19,329 nt of DNA from CAZPCZ01 sp964585225. Its GTDB lineage: Bacteria; Patescibacteriota; Patescibacteriia; JACPHY01. Shown in pieces: positions 12,266-18,596 of this stretch (its first letter is position 1; each line of letters opens with the position of its first letter). A program made the position numbers and the translations under genes. The stretch lies in the NCBI GenBank assembly GCA_964585225.1, contig CAZPCZ010000020.1:1-19329 (forward strand), read 5' to 3'. The notes under the pieces are model-generated. The model was not told the origin of the DNA. It ran no database searches and worked only from the letters and a program-made list of their open reading frames with translations.

Positions 12266-13306
12266 ATGCCCGAAGCACCGAAAACCGAGTTCACCGTCCG
12301 CGTCGGGACAGTCCTGAAGATCGCCGCGGTCGGGGCGCTCCTCGCGCTCCTGTTCTACCTCCGCGACATCGTCGCGCTCGTCATCGTTGCGGTCGTCCTC
12401 GCGATCCTCATCAGTCCGGTCGCGGACCTCTGCGAGCGCCACCGCATCCCCCGTGCGCTCGGCGTCCTCGCGGTGTACCTCATCGCGCTCGGGCTCCTCG
12501 GGCTCCTCTTCACGCTCATTGCGCAGCCGATCATCACTGAGGTCCAGACGCTCGCCGGCACGCTCCCCGCGGCGTGGGAGCGCGTCATCGCGGCGACGGA
12601 GACGCTCCGCGCGTTCTCGATCGAGCATGGGTTCGTCGAGCAGCTCCGGAAGTTTGCGTCGGGGATGCAGGGGAAGGTGGCCGCCGGCATCTTCGGTGCG
12701 CTCTCCGGCGCGTTCGGCGGCGCGCTCTCGTTCCTCCTCCTCCTCGTCCTCACGTTCTACCTCTCGACGTATGCGACGGTCGCGCGGCGGTCGCTCATCG
12801 GCTTGGCGCCGGACCGATGGCAGCCCTTCCTCATCGGGGTCATCCCGCGGATCGAGCGAAAGATGGGTGCGTGGCTCCGCGGACTCCTCACGCTCGGGCT
12901 CATCATGGGGTTCCTTGTCTTCATTGGGCTCTCGGTCCTCCGCGTCGAGTACGCGCTCCTCCTCGCGTTCCTCGCGGCGTTCGCGGAGGTCGTGCCGTAC
13001 GTCGGTGCGATCATCGCGACGGTCGTCGCTGTTGTCCTCACGCTGCTCCAATCCCCGGCGAAGGCGCTCGCGGTCCTCATTCTGTTCATCGTGCTCCAGC
13101 AGCTCGAGAACCACCTCCTCGTGCCGAAGGTCATGCAGCGGGCGATCGGCGTCCATCCGATCGTGAGCATGATCGCGCTCCTCATCGGCGCGAAGATCGG
13201 CGGCATCCCCGGCGCGCTCCTCGCCATCCCGATCGTCGCCGGCCTCATGACGTTCTCCGAGGAGTACGCGCGGGAACGACGCAGCCATGCATCAATCGAA
13301 GGTTGA
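12266..13306 (+). CDS. AI-2E family transporter (permease)
   Basis: 346 aa, typical length for the AI-2E/PerM/UPF0118 family (PF01594). It has hydrophobic pairs at about 17-50 and 67-90, an amphipathic soluble part (95-145), and five or so further membrane segments between 148 and 335. Family marks are EVVPYVGAIIATVV (about 241-254) and QQLENHLLVPKVMQRAIGVH (278-297), followed by the IGGIPGALLAIPI motif. Members export diverse small molecules or ions; the autoinducer-2 link is known only for a few, so no substrate is assigned. The ATG at 12266 is used without SD. It overlaps the next gene by 20 bp and heads a run of four membrane-protein genes. Confidence 0.92.
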   Translation: MPEAPKTEFTVRVGTVLKIAAVGALLALLFYLRDIVALVIVAVVLAILISPVADLCERHRIPRALGVLAVYLIALGLLGLLFTLIAQPIITEVQTLAGTLPAAWERVIAATETLRAFSIEHGFVEQLRKFASGMQGKVAAGIFGALSGAFGGALSFLLLLVLTFYLSTYATVARRSLIGLAPDRWQPFLIGVIPRIERKMGAWLRGLLTLGLIMGFLVFIGLSVLRVEYALLLAFLAAFAEVVPYVGAIIATVVAVVLTLLQSPAKALAVLILFIVLQQLENHLLVPKVMQRAIGVHPIVSMIALLIGAKIGGIPGALLAIPIVAGLMTFSEEYARERRSHASIEG

Positions 13307-14057
13307 ACAAGCGCAGGAGAAGGTGGAGGAGCTCCGCGAGGAGCTCCGGACGCAGGTGCAGGAGGAGGTTCGATCGAACCTCCGACGCCGCACGTGGCGC
13401 AATGCCTTGCTCCGCGTCTTCGGGTGTTGCGGCATCTACCTCGCGACCCTCCTCGCGGTTCCCGTGTTCCTCGCCTACCTCGTCGCGCGGACCGGGATCG
13501 TGGAGGTGCCGTTCCTCGGCGCTCGCGTCGCACACGAGCGGGGCGCATCCCGCACGGTCGCTGCGACACCAGTGGATGTCGGGCAGCTCTTCGCGTCAAA
13601 ACTCCGCGCGGCGTTTCCGACTAGCCGAACCGTCCCGGAGCAGGTCACCATCACACTCACGGAATCAGAGCTCACAGGCCTCCTCCGGTCGGCCCTCGCT
13701 GCCGATCAGCGAGTATCGACAGTCACTCGCGACACCGCACAGGTGGCGGTCGCCGCGGATGGGGTCGAGATCTTCGCGCGCATCACCGGGTACGGAGGCC
13801 GCGAGACGACCGTGCTCCTCCGCGGGATCCCCACGATCCAGGACGGGAAGCTCGTGGTGGAGTTCCGAAACGTCGCCATCGGCAACCTTGGCGTTCCGCG
13901 GCTCGTCGCGAACGCAATCGCACGATCGTTTCTCCCGCAGCTTCCATCACTCCGTTTCGGCGGTGACGGGGCGCTCCCATCGTTCGCCGTCGATCGCATC
14001 ACGCTCGCCGATGGAGCCATCCACGTCACGGTGAAACGCACGATTCACACCCCATGA
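13287..14057 (+). CDS. Single-pass membrane protein with extracytoplasmic beta domain
   Basis: 256 aa. Short N-terminal coiled coil (VEQAQEKVEELREELRTQVQ, 6-25), basic stretch, one membrane segment (about 43-67), then an extracytoplasmic part of about 190 residues of mixed beta sheet: PEQVTITLTESELTGLLRSA, QVAVAADGVEIFARITG, TTVLLRGIPTIQDGKLVVEF, VDRITLADGAIHVTVKRTI. The rhythm of 'LTE-x-ELTGLL' followed by an amphipathic beta series recalls DUF2993/LmeA-like lipid-binding domains, but this is only a resemblance. It overlaps the permease by 20 bp and its stop overlaps the next ATG (ATGA), so the genes are translationally coupled. Confidence 0.7.
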   Translation: MHQSKVEQAQEKVEELREELRTQVQEEVRSNLRRRTWRNALLRVFGCCGIYLATLLAVPVFLAYLVARTGIVEVPFLGARVAHERGASRTVAATPVDVGQLFASKLRAAFPTSRTVPEQVTITLTESELTGLLRSALAADQRVSTVTRDTAQVAVAADGVEIFARITGYGGRETTVLLRGIPTIQDGKLVVEFRNVAIGNLGVPRLVANAIARSFLPQLPSLRFGGDGALPSFAVDRITLADGAIHVTVKRTIHTP

Positions 14058-14776
14058 ACACGATGCCATTTCTTTTTTCTCCCCCTCACATCGGGAGGGG
14101 GAGCTGGAGGGGGTGGGGCGTCACCGTTGTCGCGCTCGCCTGCGTGGTTGGTGGATTTAGCATGGCGCTCGCGTCACCGATGCTCCTTGCCCCCGCGGTT
14201 GCCATCGCCGCGTTCGGATCGTTCTACGGAACTCGACATTCGGCTGACCCGGGTTGGCCCGCGATGATCCGGAGCGTGCTCCTCGCCATCGGCATCTTTG
14301 GGTACCCGCTCTTCCTCGGAGGGATGTTCCTCTCCTGGCTCGCCATGAGCGCGCACGCCGCGCTCCTCGTCATGGGATGGCGTACGGGCCCGCACGCGCG
14401 AGACCGCATTGCGATCGCGCACGCGTTCGCGATCGCGCTCGCGGTGAGCCTCTCCGCTGCGGCAACGCAATTCTTCTTCCCATCCCTGTGGCGCTGGGTG
14501 GCGGTCGCAGCGATCGCGATGTTCCTCATCGTGCTCACGGCGAGCTTCCCGGACAGCATCGTCCATCGCCTCCCGTCCCCAACCGTTGCCGCAACGGTGC
14601 TCGTGCTCAGCGAGGGCCTCGTCCTCCTCCACCAGCTCCCCACGCACTGGGTAGTGAACGGCGCCGTCATCGCGTTCGGCTTCGCCGCGCTGCTTGAGCG
14701 CGCTCGCGTCCCTCGACTCGCCTTCGCCACGCTCCTCGTTGCCGTGCTGCTGTTCGGATCTTTGCGTTCATCCTGA
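14054..14776 (+). CDS. Polytopic membrane protein of unknown function
   Basis: 240 aa with six to seven hydrophobic segments (about 22-60, 72-96, 98-108, 121-137, 145-163, 178-192, 199-238), so almost the whole chain is in the membrane. No family is recognised. The start ATG overlaps the previous stop (ATGA), with no SD. Residues about 9-21 (SPPHIGRGSWRGW) are encoded by a REP-like palindrome (see 14079-14115) and look unlike the rest; the first membrane segment starts right after. It lies 2 bp before the pseudoprotease gene. Confidence 0.65.
   Translation: MNTMPFLFSPPHIGRGSWRGWGVTVVALACVVGGFSMALASPMLLAPAVAIAAFGSFYGTRHSADPGWPAMIRSVLLAIGIFGYPLFLGGMFLSWLAMSAHAALLVMGWRTGPHARDRIAIAHAFAIALAVSLSAAATQFFFPSLWRWVAVAAIAMFLIVLTASFPDSIVHRLPSPTVAATVLVLSEGLVLLHQLPTHWVVNGAVIAFGFAALLERARVPRLAFATLLVAVLLFGSLRSS
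14079..14115 (+). repeat. REP-like palindrome inside a coding region
   Basis: CTCCCCCTC (14079-14087) and GAGGGGGAG (14095-14103) are exact complements with a 7-nt loop, followed by CTGGAGGGGGT. Hairpin plus 'CTGGAGGGG' tail is the same layout as the REP-like units at 16755-16881. Here the element is translated as part of the N-terminus of the 240-aa membrane protein. Confidence 0.65.
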
Positions 14777-14778
14777 GC

Positions 14779-15957
14779 ATGCCGAAATCCCACTCCCCCG
14801 ACCCCACCACCGTCCTCGAGCGCGTCATGCGCGGTGCCTTGGAGCAGCCGATCCACCGATCCGGTCGGGTCGGGATGATCATCCTCATCGGTATCGTTGG
14901 GTTCATCGCGGGGCTGAGCGGTGGGCTCGCGGCGATTTCGTTCCTGCTCCCGACCCCGTCCGTCATTGACGGGATCGCGCTTCGTCGAAGCCGGAGCGCG
15001 TCGCGGACGGTATCGTCACTCCCAGCCCTCGCGCCCATCGCCGCATCGGTCGTGGATCTCTTCGTCGTCGACGGGAAGGCGGAGATGCCCGCGTTGCTCC
15101 CGCTCAGCAGTCGGACCGGTCGGGGCGTCGCGTTGACGAGCGATGGGTGGGTCGTCACCGTCCGTTCGTCCCTCCCGTTGCGGGCGACCATGCGGCCGGT
15201 CGCGGTGACCGCGGATCGGAAGATCCGCCGCATCGATCGCATCGCCTTCGATCCGATCTCTGATCTCGCCTTCGTCCACATTCCCGATCTGCAGTCCGCC
15301 GTGCTCCCGCTCCGGAGTCGGAACGGTATGCCAATCGGGACCCCCCTCTTCGCGCCGACACCAGACGGCGGGCTGATCCCGCTCACGCTGCGGACGATCG
15401 TTGCGCGCGAGGGACGCGGGGCGGTGCGTTCGAGCGATCGGTGGGCCTCGACGATCGCGCTGCATGCTCCGTCGGATACCCCTCCCGGCACCCCCGTGGT
15501 GGATGCGGATGGAGCGATGGTCGGTATCACGGTGGACGACGCCCATGCGCTGCCGGTCGATGCGGTGACCTCCGCGCTCCCATCGCTCTTCAAGGACGGG
15601 GTCGTGAGGAGGAATGTGCTCGGGATCACGTATCAGGACGCATCGGAGTTCGGGTTCAGTCAACGCGAGAGCATCGACGGCGTCGTGATTGCCCGCGATG
15701 GACGCGCACCGGCGATTCGACCGACGAGTCCGCTCACATCCCGCACCGGAGAGGGAGATGTGCTCCTTGCGATCGGGGATGATCCGCTCAGCGCGCGACG
15801 GTTCCTCCCCGAGCTCCTCCAGGAGTACCCGATTGGGGCATCCATCACCCTCCGGGTGCGCAGCGGCGACCATGATCGCACGGTCGAGGTACCGCTCGCG
15901 ACCGCCGCCGGCGAGGTCCTCGTCGTTGCGGAACCGGCCCGGCGTAATGTCGAATGA
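14779..15957 (+). CDS. Membrane-anchored HtrA-like pseudoprotease with PDZ domain
   Basis: 392 aa: one membrane helix (about 31-57), a trypsin-like domain (85-270) and a PDZ domain (about 276-374, with GVVIARDGRAPAIRPTSPL and the DVLLAIGDDPLSARRFLPEL stretch). HtrA/DegP relatives carry 'GSG-x-[IV]-hydrophobic-DG-[YW]-[IV]-[VL]-T-N-N-H-V'. Here GRGVALTSDGWVVTVRSS (115-131 area) lacks the catalytic His, which would fall near S130. The Asp site is kept (SDLAFVHI, D162). The 'GNSGGPL' serine motif is replaced by PPGTPVVDADGAMVGI (235-250). It is therefore probably inactive as a serine protease and may work as a chaperone, sensor or scaffold, using the PDZ domain for peptide binding. Two bp follow the previous gene; no SD. 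Assignment of fold is confident, loss of activity is inferred from motifs. Confidence 0.85.
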   Translation: MPKSHSPDPTTVLERVMRGALEQPIHRSGRVGMIILIGIVGFIAGLSGGLAAISFLLPTPSVIDGIALRRSRSASRTVSSLPALAPIAASVVDLFVVDGKAEMPALLPLSSRTGRGVALTSDGWVVTVRSSLPLRATMRPVAVTADRKIRRIDRIAFDPISDLAFVHIPDLQSAVLPLRSRNGMPIGTPLFAPTPDGGLIPLTLRTIVAREGRGAVRSSDRWASTIALHAPSDTPPGTPVVDADGAMVGITVDDAHALPVDAVTSALPSLFKDGVVRRNVLGITYQDASEFGFSQRESIDGVVIARDGRAPAIRPTSPLTSRTGEGDVLLAIGDDPLSARRFLPELLQEYPIGASITLRVRSGDHDRTVEVPLATAAGEVLVVAEPARRNVE

Positions 15958-15961
15958 CAAA

Positions 15962-16071
15962 CGAATCACCAATCACCGAAGCACCAAATTTCAATGAAAT
16001 CACCAATAACCGAAAACTCAAAGTGCCAAATTTGGTGATTCGAGCATTGGACATTACCTTGGAATTTGGAA
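15962..16071 (+). repeat. AT-rich word repeats in both orientations
   Basis: The 174-bp gap between the pseudoprotease and Wzz-like genes is built of words such as CACCAA, CCAAATTT, TTGGTGATT and TTGGAATTTGG, with copies in both orientations. The longest inverted pair is CGAATCACCAA (15962-15972) with TTGGTGATTCG (16032-16042), perfect over 11 bp. The base composition is far more AT-rich than its flanks. Such intergenic word repeats are typical of CPR genomes. Confidence 0.7.
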
Positions 16072-16094
16072 TTTGGTTCTTGGTGATGTATACT
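16066..16094 (+). promoter_or_regulatory. Promoter of the Wzz-like gene, with -35 from the repeat
   Basis: TTGGAA (16066-16071), a 17-bp spacer and TATACT (16089-16094). The -35 is one of the repeated TTGGAATTTGG words. The start would be near 16101, about 30 nt before the ATG at 16132. Confidence 0.6.
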
Positions 16095-16131
16095 TACTCC
16101 TCGCCATTCGTTACTCGAATTTCGGGTTTTT

Positions 16132-16746
16132 ATGCATCATCTCCTCACGACGTTCACGCATCGCCACCGCCGCCGCATCGTCCAGATCACGATTGCGGGC
16201 GGGGCGGTCGCGCTCGTCCTCTCGCTCGTGACTCCGCTCAAGTACCGCGCGACGATGCGCCTCCTCATTATCCAGGCGACCTCGCCGACGCTCGACGCGT
16301 TCACCGCGGTGAAGTCGTCGGAGAAGGTCGGGCGGAACCTCAGCCGCGTCCTCGCGAGCTCGTCGTTCCTCGACCGCGTCCTCCTCGCGAATCCGAAAAT
16401 TGATGCGTCTTCGTTCCCGCGAGACGAGCGTCGTCGCCGCAAGGCCTGGGCGCGCATGGTCGAGTCGTCCGTCGCTCCAGAGACGAGCGTCATGGACATC
16501 CACGTGTTCCATCCGCGGGCAGCGCAGGCGCTCAGCATCGCCGAAGCGGTTGGCGGCGTGCTGACGCGCGACGCACGCGAGTACACCGGGAGCTACGACA
16601 TCAGCGCGAAGGTCATTGACCCGCCGCTCGCCTCACGTTTCCCCGTGCGTCCGAACATCCTCCTCAACATCCTCCTCGGGCTCATCCTCGGCGCACTCAT
16701 CGGCACCGCGTTCGAATACCTTCGCGGGCCTCACCGGGATACGTGA
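16132..16746 (+). CDS. Wzz-like chain-length / polysaccharide copolymerase protein
   Basis: 204 aa. The architecture is that of short Wzz/YveK-like (PF02706) proteins: a basic N-terminus, a first membrane helix (about 16-35), an extracytoplasmic helical part starting LKYRATMRLLIIQATSPTLD (the usual 'Y-x-A-x-x-x-L' after TM1), then the proline-rich segment PPLASRFPVRPNILLNILLG (164-183) leading into TM2 (176-192), the site of the family's P-x-x-P-x-x-P signature. These proteins control the length of surface polysaccharides; in Gram-positive-type systems they partner a cytoplasmic kinase, absent from the window. There is no SD; TTTTT precedes the ATG. It is a single gene, followed by REP-like elements and a terminator. 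Confidence 0.8.
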   Translation: MHHLLTTFTHRHRRRIVQITIAGGAVALVLSLVTPLKYRATMRLLIIQATSPTLDAFTAVKSSEKVGRNLSRVLASSSFLDRVLLANPKIDASSFPRDERRRRKAWARMVESSVAPETSVMDIHVFHPRAAQALSIAEAVGGVLTRDAREYTGSYDISAKVIDPPLASRFPVRPNILLNILLGLILGALIGTAFEYLRGPHRDT

Positions 16747-16754
16747 CAGAGAAA

Positions 16755-16881
16755 CCCCCTCTTAGGGTAAGAGGGGGCGAGGGGGAGTTACGAGCCGTTC
16801 GTAACCCCTCCCCAGCCTCCCCTTACTCTAAGGGGAGGAGCAGAACCCTCCCAGCCTCCCCTTACTCTAAGGGGAGGAGCA
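16755..16881 (+). repeat. REP-like palindromic array (three units)
   Basis: Unit 1 starts with the perfect hairpin CCCCCTCTTA/TAAGAGGGGG (16755-16764 with 16768-16777), then GTTACGA/TCGTAAC (about 16787-16803). Units 2 and 3 share a 32-bp direct repeat (16811-16842 and 16850-16881, period 39), which has the hairpin CCTCCCCTTA-CTC-TAAGGGGAGG. Unit 1 is in the opposite orientation to unit 2, as in BIME-type arrays. This fills most of the 366-bp gene-free stretch 16747-17112; the rest is the terminator, the promoter of the 285-aa gene and its leader. Confidence 0.85.
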
Positions 16882-16884
16882 CCG

Positions 16885-16917
16885 CCGCTTCCGGTAACGA
16901 CCGGAGGAGCGGTTTTG
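16885..16917 (+). terminator. Terminator after the REP array
   Basis: CCGCT (16885-16889) pairs with AGCGG (16908-16912) and CCGGT (16891-16895) with ACCGG (16900-16904), with a loop AACG and small bulges, then TTTTG. It probably ends the Wzz-like transcript before the next promoter. Confidence 0.65.
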
Positions 16918-16957
16918 TACGTAATTCTTTCGGCTTTGCTCAGCGGCGCGAAACCCC

Positions 16958-16986
16958 TTGACAGGGAAATCGCCGTATGGTAAGGT
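16958..16986 (+). promoter_or_regulatory. Promoter of the secreted-protein operon
   Basis: TTGACA (16958-16963), a 17-bp spacer and TAAGGT (16981-16986). The start is near 16993, giving a leader of about 120 nt that ends in a strong SD (AAGGAGG at 17101-17107). Confidence 0.65.
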
Positions 16987-17112
16987 CGAGCATCGCGTGT
17001 GTGCATTGGCGGGGATTCCCTCCGTTGAGCGCAAACGCGGTGAACCGACAACTCTTTCCCAAGAGACGGCAACCAAGCCACCCGCCCTTGTGGCGGTCAG
17101 AAGGAGGCAGGC

Positions 17113-17970
17113 ATGATCAGCGAGAAGAAGGCGAAGAGCCTCACGATGGCCGCCGTGATGATGGCGGCGCTCTCGGTCCCCGCGATCGCGATCGCGGGAC
17201 CGAAGTTCGAAGAGCTCGAGCGAGCGGTCGCCGCGGACGTCAAGGACGCCGACGCGATCAACGCAGCGCTCCTCAAGGCGCTCGGCACGGACCGAGCGGC
17301 GGTTCGGGCGCTCCAGACCGAGTGCTTCGGCAGCGCGAACGCGCGGCTGATCTCCGGCGTGCTCGGCGGCGCGACCCAGGCTTGCATCCGCGATCACGCG
17401 GACGCCATGGCGCGCGCGCGAGCGCACGCGGCCGAGGACCGAAAGGCGATCGAGGCAAGCCTCGCGACGTGCACGGCCGGTTCGGGCGACTGCGTGAAGG
17501 CGCGCGACGCCGCGGCGGCTTCGGCCGCAGCGGCCGTCGCCGAGCGCGACGCGCTCCGCGCGCGGCTCGCGTCCGGCGGCGACCTCTACGGCGACTCGGA
17601 CGTCAGGCCGATCGCGAAGGCGCAGGCCTACGCGAACGCGCACTGCGCGCCGGGTTCGCAGCCGCGGTGGATCAACGATTCCACCTTCGTCTGCACCGAC
17701 CCGGTGTTCCGGGTGGTCCGCGGCGAGTGCGCGCTCGACGTCTCCGGCGGCGAGATGACGTGCGAATCGTCGGTCGAACCGCCGAAAGGTCGCGAAGGCG
17801 TCGTGCCGTTCCGGGCCCCGCCCCCGTTGCCCGAGCCCAAGGGCACGTGCGACGGCGCCGGCGGCAAGCTGCTCTGCTACGTGCTGCCGGTCACGGCGGC
17901 CGTGATCGGCGGTCTGCTCATCGCCGACGCGGCATCCGAGGACTTCAACCTCGTCTCGGTGCGGAGGTAG
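17113..17970 (+). CDS. Secreted/membrane-anchored 10-cysteine protein
   Basis: 285 aa. A clear signal peptide: basic start (MISEKKAKS), hydrophobic core, and AIA-GP site (probably cleaved after A28). The mature part is helical and Ala/Glu-rich to about 155, with a later Asp/Pro/Cys-rich part. Ten cysteines (71, 91, 120, 127, 178, 194, 206, 217, 246, 255) are an even set suited to disulfides. A proline-rich linker (about 222-245) precedes a C-terminal hydrophobic segment (about 253-272, LLCYVLPVTAAVIGGLLIAD) that may anchor it. No family is recognised. It has a strong SD (AAGGAGG, 5 nt before the ATG) and is followed after 2 bp by a lipoprotein gene, whose SD overlaps the end of this gene. Confidence 0.75.
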   Translation: MISEKKAKSLTMAAVMMAALSVPAIAIAGPKFEELERAVAADVKDADAINAALLKALGTDRAAVRALQTECFGSANARLISGVLGGATQACIRDHADAMARARAHAAEDRKAIEASLATCTAGSGDCVKARDAAAASAAAAVAERDALRARLASGGDLYGDSDVRPIAKAQAYANAHCAPGSQPRWINDSTFVCTDPVFRVVRGECALDVSGGEMTCESSVEPPKGREGVVPFRAPPPLPEPKGTCDGAGGKLLCYVLPVTAAVIGGLLIADAASEDFNLVSVRR

Positions 17971-17972
17971 CC

Positions 17973-18416
17973 ATGCGCAAGCTCAGCTTCCTCAGCATCG
18001 CGGCCGCGTTCGCGGCCTGCACGATCGACGCCAGCACCGAGGGAACCGACGGGGGCGAGGAGTACTCGCTCACGTACACCGCGCCGGAGGCCGCCAGTTT
18101 CGTGTCGATGTGTGACAACTTCGACGGGGAGTGGCGGTGCAGCGCGGAGGTCGTCGGGCGCATGTTCGACTGGTCGGACGAGCTCGACGGCGGACGGCTC
18201 TGCCGTTTGCCGGCCGACGGAGGGTACGTCTTCAACTTCTCCTTCCGAGGAGTCCCGCCCTACTTCGCGGTGACGCAGGACGGCCTCGGCGGCTTCGTCG
18301 AGGTCGGAGACCTTTCGCCCCCCAGCGGCCCACTGCCGACCGTCGTCGAGATGGTCGACAACGGGCGAGCCGGCGGCAACTACTGGCTGCACGCCGCAGC
18401 CGGCCAGTGCGACTGA
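17973..18416 (+). CDS. Lipoprotein with CxxFxGxWxC motif (copy 1)
   Basis: 147 aa from the ATG at 17973 (GGAGG 5 nt upstream). A short signal peptide ends at a lipobox-like AAFAAC (C16), although Phe at -3 is not the usual Leu. The mature protein, without repeats, has CDNFDGEWRC (47-56), another Cys at 77, and C146 near the end (GQCD), so four to five cysteines outside the lipobox. The 30 nt coding the end of the signal and the start of the mature protein (18002-18031) are identical to the same place in the 18597 gene (18641-18670). The CxxFxGxWxC motif also occurs in that gene beyond the gap (FCSTFGGGWACA). Surface or periplasm-like location is inferred; the function is unknown. Followed by a UUCG-loop terminator. 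Confidence 0.75.
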   Translation: MRKLSFLSIAAAFAACTIDASTEGTDGGEEYSLTYTAPEAASFVSMCDNFDGEWRCSAEVVGRMFDWSDELDGGRLCRLPADGGYVFNFSFRGVPPYFAVTQDGLGGFVEVGDLSPPSGPLPTVVEMVDNGRAGGNYWLHAAAGQCD

Positions 18417-18428
18417 CACGTTCAAGGG

Positions 18429-18456
18429 AGGCGGTCCTTCGGGACCGCCTTCTTCC
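18429..18456 (+). terminator. UUCG-loop terminator of the secreted-protein operon
   Basis: AGGCGGTCC (18429-18437), loop TTCG, GGACCGCCT (18442-18450), then TCTTCC. A perfect 9-bp stem with a very stable tetraloop. The stem and the tail nearly match the terminator at 1331-1359. Confidence 0.85.
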
Positions 18457-18464
18457 ATGTCCGC

Positions 18465-18494
18465 TTGACACGAAGGGGCCCCTCGTGGTACCGT
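18465..18494 (+). promoter_or_regulatory. Promoter of the second lipoprotein gene with a palindromic spacer
   Basis: TTGACA (18465-18470), an 18-bp spacer and TACCGT (18489-18494). The spacer holds AGGGGCCCCT (18474-18483), a perfect palindrome, flanked by CACG (18469-18472) and CGTG (18484-18487), with one extra A on the left. This is a plausible operator that would occlude RNA polymerase. Confidence 0.55.
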
Positions 18495-18596
18495 AACCCG
18501 TCGCGGAATGGGCGACGCGGCTCCTTTCCAAAGTAAGTGTCAGCCCAGTGACAGCAACGAGTTCAGTGCCGCCAGCGGCGGCCAGGAGGTTACGAG

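Noticed and set aside
12574..14034. 486-codon plus-strand frame overlapping the permease and the next gene
   Set aside because: The product is Arg/Ser-rich and spans two real overlapping genes in another frame, so it is a shadow.
16811..16881. Short tandem repeats as CRISPR array
   Set aside because: The two repeats are 32 bp with only 7 bp between them, palindromic with REP character, and there is no spacer of 25-40 bp.
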